From JACPHB01 sp964495505 (GTDB lineage Bacteria; Patescibacteriota; Minisyncoccia; UBA10092), in the NCBI GenBank assembly GCA_964495505.1, contig CAZBVM010000001.1:1-64000 (forward strand): a stretch of 64,000 bases of DNA. The letters run 5' to 3'. How positions within the stretch are numbered: position 1 is the stretch's first letter; every line of letters begins with the position of its first letter. A program made the position numbers and the translations under genes. Under the pieces are notes generated by a model. That model saw only the letters and a program-made list of their open reading frames with translations, did not search any database and was not told the DNA's origin. Positions 48,900 to 57,343 of this stretch are shown here, piece by piece.

Positions 48900-50765
48900 T
48901 TATTCTATTTTATAAACAAAAATTGAATAACCGATTTTTGCAACTGGCTTATATTGATCAAGCCAGGTGTAAGCGCGCTCGTTGTAAGAGCAGGGAACTT
49001 TGTCGCCCTTGCAAGCGCCTTGCAAAATTGTAGCCGAAACCGCCAGCCATCCCTTTTGTGGTATTTCGCGGTTGAAAGATTCTATTTTTACATTTTTAAT
49101 ATAATATTCCGCCGGAGCGCCGGAAAAATAATCCATCTTAACTTCTTTTATATTATTTTTCTCTATAAATTCTGCCAGGCGCAAAATATCCTGCCCCCAG
49201 TCAAGGTTGGAATCCACCACCCATTTATAACCCTTATCAGGCCCACCCGCGATCTCGTTAAAGTAAGCAAGAAATGATGGATAAATAAAAACCACCGATA
49301 AAACCGCCCATGTAAAAAGAATCATGATTACAAAACACCTTTTTATTTTTCCCCAATATAAAACAAGCAGCTGCCAAAACCCGGTATAGTTAGGGATTCT
49401 TTCGGTTACGCCTCCTTTGATCCAATTTGCAATTTGCCGCGCCGCCAATGCATAGATAAATGGAATCGTCGGCAGTATATGCCGCACGCCAATATTTAGC
49501 CGCGAGTTTATTGAAAAAGACCAGTAAATTAAAATAATAATTATCATTCCCATTTCCGCGGAATTGTTTTTTATTAAATCAAGAGCGTCGGATAACCAAT
49601 TTTTAATCGCTCGATTACGACAATGGTTAATGCATTTTTTAATCACCAGAAAAAAAGCAAAAAATAAGAGAATAATATAAGCTAACGGTTCTTTAATCAG
49701 ATAAACAACAAGAAAGTACGTCATTGAACCGGCCGCTGAAACTTCACCAAGATAATAAGTAGTATTGCCACCACTAGAACGCTGGATAACCATTAAAAAC
49801 CCCAGTAAATATTGTCCCCATGTCCTTAAATACGACACGCCAGAAAGCCAGATGTTAAAATCAACGAGCGGCTTAAACCCGAAAGTGCTTAAAATAAATG
49901 CCGTATCAATTTGCTGCTTTTCTGGTGGGTAGTTCCAGATGTGATAGCCGTAAACCAGTCCGACAACCACGTAAGCGATAATTAAAGAAAAAATAAATCC
50001 GCTGATGTATTTTCTAAACCAGAACCATTTTTTTTGATTTTGTGTCCCTTCGGGACATCTCCCGCAGGGAGAAACTATGGCATAAATTAAAATAATTAAT
50101 CCAAAAATTGGCAGCAAAAGAAAGGTAGAAAATTTAGTTAAAAGTGCTAAACCAAGAACAATGCCAAAAACCCATAAATTTCTTTTTGTCGGCGTTTTAA
50201 GCCAATGATACAAATAATAAAAACTGATAAAAAACGCGGCCGCGGCGGCAACGTCGGTTGTTACAAGCCGTGTGTGGGCTAAAACGGTTGGTGAGAAGGA
50301 ATAAAAAATTAAAGCAATAATGCCGACTAAATTGCCCCATAATTCCTTGGTAAACCGCCAAATATAAAATCCTAAAAGAATACCGATTAAAATAATAGGA
50401 ATTCTTCCATAGCGCATAATATTTTGCGCGTCATTTCCGGAGTAGTAAAGTAGGTCATTGCCAAATTGAACATCGGTCTGCCAGCTCGGCGTTCTACTAT
50501 TGATGTCCGACATCAATAGTGTGTTCCAGCCGGGACTTTGATAGGGGAATTTGATATCTAAAAGTAAAAGCGGCAAGGCGGCTAAATCTTTTACCAGGGG
50601 CGGATGTTCCGGATTAAGACGCATATCTTTTTGCGTCAGGTAGGAATATCCGGCCGGAAGATGGATTCTTTCATCGTAATTTGCGGTGTCATTCCACATG
50701 CTGGTTGTGGCAAGTACGCCAAAAACCGCTAAAAGAAAAAAAACAATAATATTGACAATTTTCAT
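48900..50765 (-). CDS. PMT/ArnT-like membrane glycosyltransferase 1
   Basis: A 621-residue protein with about 11-12 membrane helices. I start at the ATG at 50765 (MKIVNIIVFFLLAVFG); the longer frame would run into the tRNA-Lys gene. The first loop has DERIHLPAGYSYLTQKDMRLNPEHPPLVKDLAALPLLLLD, the acidic-residue loop with HPP that marks GT39/GT83-type lipid-sugar transferases. The C-terminal extracytoplasmic part contains VDSNLDWGQDILRLAEFIEKN. Two adjacent hairpins at 50043-50072 code SPCGRCPEG, and a 25-bp perfect palindrome at 50496-50520 codes part of the loop; both look like insertions. It probably glycosylates envelope proteins or lipids. Confidence 0.8.
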   Translation of the reverse strand: MKIVNIIVFFLLAVFGVLATTSMWNDTANYDERIHLPAGYSYLTQKDMRLNPEHPPLVKDLAALPLLLLDIKFPYQSPGWNTLLMSDINSRTPSWQTDVQFGNDLLYYSGNDAQNIMRYGRIPIILIGILLGFYIWRFTKELWGNLVGIIALIFYSFSPTVLAHTRLVTTDVAAAAAFFISFYYLYHWLKTPTKRNLWVFGIVLGLALLTKFSTFLLLPIFGLIILIYAIVSPCGRCPEGTQNQKKWFWFRKYISGFIFSLIIAYVVVGLVYGYHIWNYPPEKQQIDTAFILSTFGFKPLVDFNIWLSGVSYLRTWGQYLLGFLMVIQRSSGGNTTYYLGEVSAAGSMTYFLVVYLIKEPLAYIILLFFAFFLVIKKCINHCRNRAIKNWLSDALDLIKNNSAEMGMIIIILIYWSFSINSRLNIGVRHILPTIPFIYALAARQIANWIKGGVTERIPNYTGFWQLLVLYWGKIKRCFVIMILFTWAVLSVVFIYPSFLAYFNEIAGGPDKGYKWVVDSNLDWGQDILRLAEFIEKNNIKEVKMDYFSGAPAEYYIKNVKIESFNREIPQKGWLAVSATILQGACKGDKVPCSYNERAYTWLDQYKPVAKIGYSIFVYKIE

Positions 50766-50792
50766 AAAGTATGATAAATTAATTAGTGAGGT

Positions 50793-50867
50793 GCCGTCGT
50801 GACGCAATGGTAGCGTAGCGGCCTTTTAAGCCGAGAGTTGGGGGTTCAAGTCCCTCCGGCGGCACCA
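50793..50867 (+). tRNA. tRNA-Lys (UUU)
   Basis: The acceptor stem GCCGTCG/CGGCGGC pairs over 7 bp, with D arm ACGC/GCGT, anticodon loop CTTTTAA (anticodon TTT) and T arm with TTCAAGT. The CCA end is encoded (50865-50867). It lies head to head with the glycosyltransferase gene start. Confidence 0.93.
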
Positions 50868-50884
50868 AATCCCTTCAATTGGCC

Positions 50885-50961
50885 AGGCCCGTAGCTCAGT
50901 GGCAGAGCAGGCGCGCCTTATAAGCGCCAGGTCGGAGGTTCAAGTCCTCCCGGGCCTACCA
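50885..50961 (+). tRNA. tRNA with UAU-type anticodon loop, probably tRNA-Ile(UAU)
   Basis: The acceptor AGGCCCG/CGGGCCT, D arm GCTC/GAGC, T arm GGAGG/CCTCC with TTCAAGT, discriminator A and encoded CCA (50959-50961) make a clear tRNA. The loop CTTATAA gives anticodon TAT, which reads AUA. The anticodon arm carries two extra bases compared with the canonical length (GGCGCGC before the loop against GCGCC after it), so it may fold with either a 9-base loop or a bulged stem. Most bacteria read AUA with a lysidine-modified CAU tRNA instead. Confidence 0.8.
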
Positions 50962-51022
50962 CTCCTTCGCTCAGCGAGCTATGGAGTGCGCGCAACCCCC
51001 GCAAACGCGGGGGAATTTCTTT

Positions 51023-52564
51023 TTATGGAACTATTAAAACGGGAGTGTTTAAATAAATAAATTCAACTTTTCCGTTCGAAAACTTTTTGTTTAAATCGCG
51101 AGGTAATTCTAAATCAAAATAAATCGGAGCGATAACCGTGCCATTTTTTCCTAAGTTTATTTTATCAAATTTGTCAAATTTCAAATAATTTATTTCTGAT
51201 TTTTTATAAGTAAGAAAAAATACTGTCTGCGCGGAAATTGGCAAACCATTCTCCGTTGGCTGATCATTCGAAGGCCAAATTGCGTATTTTTTAACATCTT
51301 GAGGCAGTCGGTTAAGATAGTCGGCAATTTTAACCTGATTTTGCGAGAAGGCCTCGACAGTGTGAATGTCTGAAGCCCATTTAACAAAATACTTGTTAAA
51401 TTCCGAAAAACCTATAAATAGTAAGAAAATAATCAGCAATATAAAAACTTTTTTATATCTTTGTACCTTTCCCCAAATCCAAACTAATCCAATTCCAGCA
51501 AAAACCATTGCTGCGGGCATTGCTCCCAAAGCCCGCAGGGCGTGGGGATTGCCCTCGGCTGCTAAAATATTTGGTAAAAGAAAAATGCCCAGCCACATCA
51601 GCATAAATTTTTCACTAAATCTTAAACGCTTAATACTAATACCTAATCCTATAAGAAATAAGATTCCTACCGGCCAAAATAATTGCGGTGAATTGGCAAA
51701 ATTATGCCGCCAATTAAAATCTCCGATGATATTAAACATCCCAAGTGTTGAAACGATGCTCAATATGGCAGCTTTAAACGGATTTTCCGCCGACCAAATT
51801 GCCACTTGCCCGCTTCGGCCAAAGAAATCGCCGGGATTATTAAGAAAATAAAGCCCGATTGGCAAAGCAACGATAAAAGCTACAATTGCAAAAATCACAA
51901 ATCCCAACCAAAGATTTTTCACGCGGCGCCTTATAAGATAAGGAATAAAAAACATGGCGACTAAAACTGGCGCGAATCTATATGAAATATAGGTGTAAAA
52001 TCCTAAACCGAATAAAATCCCCGCAATGATAAAATCCGGTGTCCGACACCAAAATCCTCCGGTGTCGGACACCGGTTTTTTGTCTAGTCCTCGCCAAAGA
52101 AAATAAAAAGACCAAATTAAAAATGGCAGCATTAAACCGGCTCTGAAACCGATACGGCTGAAATTCACTGCCCAAAAACTAATGGCTATAAAAAAGCTGG
52201 AAGCCAAAGCAACGTGCGGGTTAAAAAGTAATTTGGTTAAAAAATAAAGGCCTAAAACGGCCAAAACCCCTGCTGCGGCAGGAAAAACTCTTAAAACCCA
52301 TGGCTCTGTACCGAAAAGTTTAATTGCCAAAACGTCGAGCCAAACAATCATTCCTTCGCGGCCGTTGTTATTAGAATAAAAAACTCTGAAATTGCCTGAT
52401 TCTAGAGAGGTAAGAGCATCGGCTCCATTCATCGCTTCATCCTGATAAAGTCCCGACGGAACTGAACCAAACTGCCAAAATCTAAAAAAAATCGCAATGG
52501 CGATAATTAAAATTAAAGAAAGCAGATACTTGTGTTTATAAATAAACTTTGTCATGCCTGCCAT
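51023..52564 (-). CDS. PMT/ArnT-like membrane glycosyltransferase 2
   Basis: A 513-residue protein with about 11 membrane helices. The first loop reads SGLYQDEAMNGADALTSLESGNFRVFYSNNNGREGMIVWLD, with the D-E pair expected for GT39-type catalysis. ARIGFRAGLMLPFLIWSFYFLWRGL follows. An inverted repeat at 52036-52075 (15-bp perfect arms) codes KKPVSDTGGFWCRTPD and is probably an insertion in a loop. It is divergent from 52586; the two -10 boxes overlap. It is likely an envelope glycosyltransferase; acceptor unknown. Confidence 0.78.
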   Translation of the reverse strand: MAGMTKFIYKHKYLLSLILIIAIAIFFRFWQFGSVPSGLYQDEAMNGADALTSLESGNFRVFYSNNNGREGMIVWLDVLAIKLFGTEPWVLRVFPAAAGVLAVLGLYFLTKLLFNPHVALASSFFIAISFWAVNFSRIGFRAGLMLPFLIWSFYFLWRGLDKKPVSDTGGFWCRTPDFIIAGILFGLGFYTYISYRFAPVLVAMFFIPYLIRRRVKNLWLGFVIFAIVAFIVALPIGLYFLNNPGDFFGRSGQVAIWSAENPFKAAILSIVSTLGMFNIIGDFNWRHNFANSPQLFWPVGILFLIGLGISIKRLRFSEKFMLMWLGIFLLPNILAAEGNPHALRALGAMPAAMVFAGIGLVWIWGKVQRYKKVFILLIIFLLFIGFSEFNKYFVKWASDIHTVEAFSQNQVKIADYLNRLPQDVKKYAIWPSNDQPTENGLPISAQTVFFLTYKKSEINYLKFDKFDKINLGKNGTVIAPIYFDLELPRDLNKKFSNGKVEFIYLNTPVLIVP

Positions 52565-52569
52565 TATCA

Positions 52570-52577
52570 GTTATAAT
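52570..52577. promoter_or_regulatory. Overlapping divergent -10 boxes
   Basis: Plus-strand TATAAT (52572-52577) is 8 nt before the ATG at 52586. Minus-strand TATAAC (52575-52570) is 5 nt before the ATG at 52564. The two boxes overlap, so both promoters cannot be occupied at once, and both transcripts would be leaderless. Confidence 0.6.
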
Positions 52578-52585
52578 TGTAACAT

Positions 52586-52777
52586 ATGACTATCGAACAA
52601 GAAAAACAACATACGCCGGAAATTGAAGCATTAGTTCAAATTGCTTTTGAGAAGGGGATAAGTGAAGCAATAAAAGCGGCAAAAGCCAAAAATGATCCCC
52701 ACCTTTTGGATGATTTTCACGATGTTTTAATTGACCGTTTTTATCAAAAATTAGTTGAAGCGAAAATCATTGAATAG
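52586..52777 (+). CDS. Small conserved-looking helical protein
   Basis: A 63-residue acidic protein (TIEQEKQHTPEIEALVQIAFEKGISEAIKAAKAKNDPHLLDDFHDVLIDRF...) with amphipathic helices and no other features. It is leaderless by its -10 position and ends 24 bp before the fused ATPase gene, so it may be co-transcribed with it and could be an accessory factor. Function unknown. Confidence 0.7.
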   Translation: MTIEQEKQHTPEIEALVQIAFEKGISEAIKAAKAKNDPHLLDDFHDVLIDRFYQKLVEAKIIE

Positions 52778-52801
52778 CGAATCTGATACGAATAAACGAA
52801 C

Positions 52802-55204
52802 ATGATTTTTTATATTATCTTTATTCTAATAATCGCTATTACTTTATGGTTTGTCTGGTTTTTGTTTAACAGGGCCTGGCAAAAAGGATTAATTTTTAGC
52901 GCTTTAAATTTTGTGTTGCTTGAAGTTAAGTTCCCTCGCGTTCTTGAGGCAATTGACGCTTCAAAAGAAAAAGAAAAACTCCTGACAATGGAACAGTTTT
53001 ATAATTCTTTATCAAGTATTCTTAGGGGGAAAAGTGGCTTATTTAAGCCAAAGCCATGTTTAATTTTTGAAATCGCCGTACCCGAAGAGGGTGAAGAAAT
53101 CGGATTTTACGCGGCTATGCCAAAAAAATTTCAATCGGCGATTCAAAGGCAAATTCAAGGATTTTTCCCGGAAGCTGCAATTAACGCAGTCAATGATTAT
53201 AATATTTTTAATAAAGAAGGCATAAGTATCGGTTCGGTTTTAAAAACTAAAAGAAATTATATCCTACCTTTTAAAACCTATAAAAAATTGGAAGCGAGCA
53301 CCCTGGGGCTTATTACTAACTCTATGGCCTTGCTCAAAGAACGTGGCGAAGGAGTAGCGCTTCAAATTTTAGTAAAACCCACCAATGCATCTTCCAAAGG
53401 TGATGCCGTAAAAATTATTAAAAATCTTTTTGCCGGAAAAAGTTTAGATGACGGTCTGGGAGAATTAGAAAGTCCAATTTCTTTTATTGACAATGTCCGA
53501 AAATTTTTTAATGTTAAGCCTCCGGAGGAAGTAAAAAAGCCAACTGCAGTCGAGTTGACACCACTTGTTAAAGAACTTATTGAAGAAATAGACAATAAGG
53601 CCAAACACAATTTATTTGAAGTCAATATAAGAATATTAGTTTCGGCCGAAAATGAAGAAAGTGCTCTTCAAGTTTTATCAAATATTGAAAATGCTTTTTC
53701 CCAATTTGAGGCACCGGATTCAAATTACTTTTACAGTTACCGGCCGGTTAAATCGGTTCTAAAAAATTTAATTTATAATTTTTCTTTCAGAATATTTAAT
53801 AAAAAAGAAACAGTTTGGCTTTCTGGAGAAGAGTTAACCAGTATATATCACTTCCCAATAATTAAAATTGAAACGCCGAAAGTAAAGTTTCTAAAAGCCA
53901 AGGCAGCAGCACCGCCGGCCGTTATGCCGTCCTCCGGCGTTATTTTGGGTAAAAATCAATTCAGAGGCCAAGAAGCGATTATTAAATTAAATCCGCTTGA
54001 CCGCCGGCGCCATCTTTATATTGTCGGCCAAACCGGCACCGGGAAAAGTTATCTTTTGAGAAATCTGATTAAGCAAGATATTGATGGCGGCGCCGGCGTT
54101 GGCGTGATTGATCCTCACGGTGATTTGGTTGAAGCGATTTTGGGTCTTGTGCCGCGCCATCGTTATAACGATGTGGTCTTGTTTGATCCGGCCGATACCG
54201 AATGGCCGATTGGTTTAAATCTTTTAGAAGCTGCTACTCCCACCGAAAAAGATTTCGCTATCCAGGAAATGATTGCCACTTTTCAAAAGCTTTTTTTAGC
54301 CGAACACCTAGGGCCCGTTTTTGAACACAGCATGAGAAACGCCATGCTGACGCTGATGGCGGGTGACAGTCCGGGAACTTTAGTTGATATCCCCAGAATT
54401 TTTACCGACCCGGTATTCGTTCGTCAACTTTTAATAAAAGTCACCGATCCTCTGGTGCGGGATTTTTGGGAAAAAGAGATGCTGAAAATGTCGGAACAAA
54501 CCAAATCGGAAATGATTGGATATCTAGTTTCTAAAGTAGGCCGATTTGTTGAAAATTCAATGATGAGAAATATAATCGGCCAAAGCCGTTCCGGAATTGA
54601 TTTTAACGATATTATGAATAATGGCAAAATTTTATTGGTTAATCTCTCAAAAGGCCGAGTAGGAGAAATGAACAGCGCTCTTTTGGGACTGATCGTAACT
54701 GCTAAGCTTCAAATGGCGGCTTTCAGAAGAGCCGAAGAACGCAATGAAGAATCTCGTCGGGACTTTTACTTGTATATGGATGAGTTTCAAAATTTTACGA
54801 CCGATTCTATTGCCACCATTCTTGCTGAAGCCAGAAAGTATCGCCTTAATCTTATTTTGGCCCATCAGTTTATCGGGCAACTTACCGATAAAATCCGCGA
54901 TTCGGTTTTTGGCAATGCCGGCTCCGTTATCTCATTCAGAGTTGGGCCAGAAGACGCAAAGTTTTTGGTTAAATACTTTGAACCGGTTTTTAGTGAAACT
55001 GACCTTATAAACATTGATAATCGTCACGCTTACGCTAAACTTTTAATCAATGGCGCCACCACTATGCCATTTAACATCACAACCGAAGATTCTCCAGAGA
55101 GCAGTTTGGATGAAGCCGAAAACTTAAGAGAACTTAACCGGCAAAAATATGCCCGGTCGCGCGCTGAAGTAGAACAAATTATTAGTAATAGATTTGGAAA
55201 ATAA
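52802..55204 (+). CDS. Fused membrane-anchored VirD4/TraG-like ATPase
   Basis: An 800-residue protein combining in one chain the two parts that are separate genes at 13105 and 14432. The N-terminal membrane helix (about 2-22) and a large domain end with GEELTSIYHFPIIKIETP (about 340-357). The ATPase domain follows with LDRRRHLYIVGQTGTGKSYLL (Walker A near 413-420), VIDPHGDLVEAIL, DFYLYMDEFQNFTTDSIATILAEARKYRLNLILAHQFIGQL (Walker B) and FGNAGSVISFRVG. It lacks the C-terminal zinc ribbon of the split version. It is probably a hexameric DNA or effector pump at the membrane, as in type IV secretion or DNA uptake. No other conjugation genes are nearby. Confidence 0.85.
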   Translation: MIFYIIFILIIAITLWFVWFLFNRAWQKGLIFSALNFVLLEVKFPRVLEAIDASKEKEKLLTMEQFYNSLSSILRGKSGLFKPKPCLIFEIAVPEEGEEIGFYAAMPKKFQSAIQRQIQGFFPEAAINAVNDYNIFNKEGISIGSVLKTKRNYILPFKTYKKLEASTLGLITNSMALLKERGEGVALQILVKPTNASSKGDAVKIIKNLFAGKSLDDGLGELESPISFIDNVRKFFNVKPPEEVKKPTAVELTPLVKELIEEIDNKAKHNLFEVNIRILVSAENEESALQVLSNIENAFSQFEAPDSNYFYSYRPVKSVLKNLIYNFSFRIFNKKETVWLSGEELTSIYHFPIIKIETPKVKFLKAKAAAPPAVMPSSGVILGKNQFRGQEAIIKLNPLDRRRHLYIVGQTGTGKSYLLRNLIKQDIDGGAGVGVIDPHGDLVEAILGLVPRHRYNDVVLFDPADTEWPIGLNLLEAATPTEKDFAIQEMIATFQKLFLAEHLGPVFEHSMRNAMLTLMAGDSPGTLVDIPRIFTDPVFVRQLLIKVTDPLVRDFWEKEMLKMSEQTKSEMIGYLVSKVGRFVENSMMRNIIGQSRSGIDFNDIMNNGKILLVNLSKGRVGEMNSALLGLIVTAKLQMAAFRRAEERNEESRRDFYLYMDEFQNFTTDSIATILAEARKYRLNLILAHQFIGQLTDKIRDSVFGNAGSVISFRVGPEDAKFLVKYFEPVFSETDLINIDNRHAYAKLLINGATTMPFNITTEDSPESSLDEAENLRELNRQKYARSRAEVEQIISNRFGK

Positions 55205-55205
55205 A

Positions 55206-55841
55206 ATGACTAAAAAAGATTTTTGGTTGGCAATTTTAGCCGGAGAAACATCGGCCTGGCTTTCCTTGCCGATACTGAAAAATTTGAAAATTTTTGATAT
55301 TTTAACTAGTCGAGGGATAAATCCAATAGGTTTTTCTGTTTTTTGGATTTTCTTTATTCCCACCGGAGCAGTAATAGCGCTTAGTTTTTTTTATTTTTTG
55401 GCAAAATATAAAAACCGCGTTGGATTTTTTGAGCTTGGCAAATACGGAATTATCGGCGTTTTAAATACAATGCTCAACGCGGGAATTTATAATTTTTTTA
55501 TTTTTATAACCGATATTTCTTTTGGTTTTATATTGGACTTGTTTTTTGTTGTCGCTTTTATTATTACCATCGCAAATAGTTTTATTTGGAATAAATTCTG
55601 GGCCTTTGCCGAAAACGAGGTGAAAGATATTAAAAGTGAAGCCATTAAATTTTTCACCATTTCTACGGCTGTAGCCGCGGTTAACGCAGTTATTTTACAT
55701 ACAATAGTAAACGTTATCGGCGCGCCTGTGGGGCTAGATCCAAAAATCTGGGCCAATATAGCATTAAGTTTTACTATCATTACCGCCTTTTTGGGAAACT
55801 TTTTTTCTTACAAATATATTGTGTTTAGGGATAAAAAATAA
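55206..55841 (+). CDS. GtrA-like polytopic membrane protein
   Basis: A 211-residue protein; I use the ATG at 55206, one base after the ATPase stop, and not the upstream TTG. About six membrane helices. The last four (GKYGIIGVLNTMLNAGIYNFFIF...FVVAFIITIANSFIWNKFWAF...FFTISTAVAAVNAVIL...ALSFTIITAFLGNFFSYKYIVF) match the GtrA fold, whose members are thought to flip lipid-linked sugars. A role with the nearby PMT-like transferases is plausible. Confidence 0.8.
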   Translation: MTKKDFWLAILAGETSAWLSLPILKNLKIFDILTSRGINPIGFSVFWIFFIPTGAVIALSFFYFLAKYKNRVGFFELGKYGIIGVLNTMLNAGIYNFFIFITDISFGFILDLFFVVAFIITIANSFIWNKFWAFAENEVKDIKSEAIKFFTISTAVAAVNAVILHTIVNVIGAPVGLDPKIWANIALSFTIITAFLGNFFSYKYIVFRDKK

Positions 55842-55866
55842 GGGGTTTAATACCCCTTATTTTATC
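55837..55866. terminator. Bidirectional terminator
   Basis: AATAAGGGGT (55837-55846) and ACCCCTTATT (55852-55861) form a 10-bp perfect stem between convergent genes, with A-rich and T-rich flanks on both sides. Confidence 0.85.
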
Positions 55867-56557
55867 AAAAGTCTTTAATCGATTCCGGCGGCCGGTGAAA
55901 TTCTTCCATAAATGATTTGATTTCTGCTGATCTTATAGCGTAAGATCTATTGTCGTCTAAAGAAGTTTTAATTGCGGCTGTGCTAATGCTCATTCCCATC
56001 AATTCACCATTTTCATCGATTAAAGGACTACCGCTAAAGCCTTTCGGTATAGAAATATTGTATTCTATTACGGTAAATATCAGACCGTTGTCTTCTAGGG
56101 TTATTTTCATGTGTAAATTTCTAATATTGCCGTAAATAACTTGCCATAAACTGCCATAGCTGTTGCCAACTACAGCAATCGGTTGGCCGACGACAAAGTT
56201 ATGAGTGTTGCCAAACTTTAAATAAGAAAAAACTATTTTCTCATTCTCAGGCATTATAGGCAGCATTACGGCTAAATCATTGTTCTCCTCAAACCGATCC
56301 AAAATTAATTCTAGTTTTTTGCCATTATACAGTTGTGCCCATAATCTTTCATAGTTTTCTACCGCATGTTTAGCGGTAATTAGTGTGCCCAGAGAATCTA
56401 TAAAAAATCCACTGCCGCGAAAACCGGTTAAATCTTCTTTTAAATAAAGCGCCACCACGGCCGATTTGACGTTTTCAATTACTTCATTGGGAAAAGCCGC
56501 AAAAACAGACAGTGGGTAAAAGACAATAAAACAAACAATAGCCGCCAATTTTCTCAT
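55865..56557 (-). CDS. Exported trypsin-like serine protease (S1C/DegP-like, no PDZ)
   Basis: A 230-residue protein; start at the ATG at 56557 because GGAG lies 7 nt before it. A signal peptide covers residues 1-21 (LAAIVCFIVFYPLSVFAA). The triad is visible: H64 in TAKHA, D94 in NNDLAV and S175 in PKGFSGSP, where the usual GNSGGP is altered to GFSGSP. Length is about that of the protease domain alone, with no PDZ. The gene has its own promoter divergent from the metzincin gene and shares the bidirectional terminator. It may process surface proteins or act in quality control. Confidence 0.8.
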   Translation of the reverse strand: MRKLAAIVCFIVFYPLSVFAAFPNEVIENVKSAVVALYLKEDLTGFRGSGFFIDSLGTLITAKHAVENYERLWAQLYNGKKLELILDRFEENNDLAVMLPIMPENEKIVFSYLKFGNTHNFVVGQPIAVVGNSYGSLWQVIYGNIRNLHMKITLEDNGLIFTVIEYNISIPKGFSGSPLIDENGELMGMSISTAAIKTSLDDNRSYAIRSAEIKSFMEEFHRPPESIKDF

Positions 56558-56596
56558 TTCCCGCTCCAATTTTTAAAGAGCAACTGCTTTAAGTAA

Positions 56597-56648
56597 ATTT
56601 TAACACAAGCTGACAATTCTTATCAATTTTTTCTTACCATGATATACT
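56597..56648. promoter_or_regulatory. Divergent promoters for the two exported proteases
   Basis: Plus strand: TTATCA (56620-56625), 17-bp spacer, TATACT (56643-56648). Minus strand: TTGATA (56626-56621), 18-bp spacer, TAAAAT (56602-56597). The two -35 boxes overlap, so the serine protease and metzincin genes may be controlled together. Confidence 0.6.
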
Positions 56649-56698
56649 ACACTTAACTTAAATAAGTGGTTCATTAAAATAATTATTAGGAGGCAACT

Positions 56699-57283
56699 AT
56701 GCGCGTAATCATTATCGCGGCATTTGCGATTTTTATTATTATTCCTTCTGTGTTGTCTGCGATTGACGAAAAGCCACCGCTTACTGTGAGTATTGTCGTG
56801 GATCCGCTTCTTTACGACCGCTTTAAGAGTCCGGAGGAGCTTGAGGTACACCTTCTCAACATCATCAGCCGCGCCTCGCTCATCTTCAACGCAGATATCG
56901 GCAGACAACTGGTGCTTGACGTAATCGAGGTCGGTCTTCCGCCGAATGCGGGACTCTCAATTGACGACAAGAGCGCTTTTGCGTGGTTGAAGGAGAAAGT
57001 AAAGAGACATCCGTCCCGATTCTGGGTTTTCCTCATTGACCGTCCGCTTGCTTCATGCAACATTTCAGGCACCTGGAGCGGTTGCGGGATGATGAATAAT
57101 TCCATCTCCATAGTAGTGTACAATTCTGATCTTGCCCTTACCCTTCGGAATCTTCTTCACGAGCTTGGCCACAATTGCGGGGCGGATCACAGCGAATCAA
57201 AAATTTCTATTATGTATCCATGGGGCGGGAACAACGTGACCTACAGTGACAAAGTGGTCATCATTCGGGATACATGCGAGTGA
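56699..57283 (+). CDS. Exported metzincin-type zinc metalloprotease
   Basis: A 194-residue protein with a signal peptide (residues 1-21, IIIAAFAIFIIIPSVLSA). The metzincin zinc motif HELGHNCGADH has H154, H158 and H164 as ligands and E155 as base, and the Met-turn is SIMYP (M172). Six cysteines in the mature part could form disulfides. It has the promoter, consensus Shine-Dalgarno AGGAGG and terminator of a cassette-type gene, and is more GC-rich than its surroundings. It probably acts outside the cell on host or environmental proteins. It is followed by repeats R1 and R2. Confidence 0.85.
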   Translation: MRVIIIAAFAIFIIIPSVLSAIDEKPPLTVSIVVDPLLYDRFKSPEELEVHLLNIISRASLIFNADIGRQLVLDVIEVGLPPNAGLSIDDKSAFAWLKEKVKRHPSRFWVFLIDRPLASCNISGTWSGCGMMNNSISIVVYNSDLALTLRNLLHELGHNCGADHSESKISIMYPWGGNNVTYSDKVVIIRDTCE

Positions 57284-57291
57284 CAACAAGG

Positions 57292-57326
57292 CCCGAGGAA
57301 CATATTTCACGGGTTTTTTATTTTTG
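57292..57326 (+). terminator. Terminator of the metzincin gene
   Basis: CCCG (57292-57295) and CGGG (57310-57313) close an imperfect hairpin followed by ttttttattttt. Confidence 0.65.
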
Positions 57327-57343
57327 CGACCTTTGATTGAATT

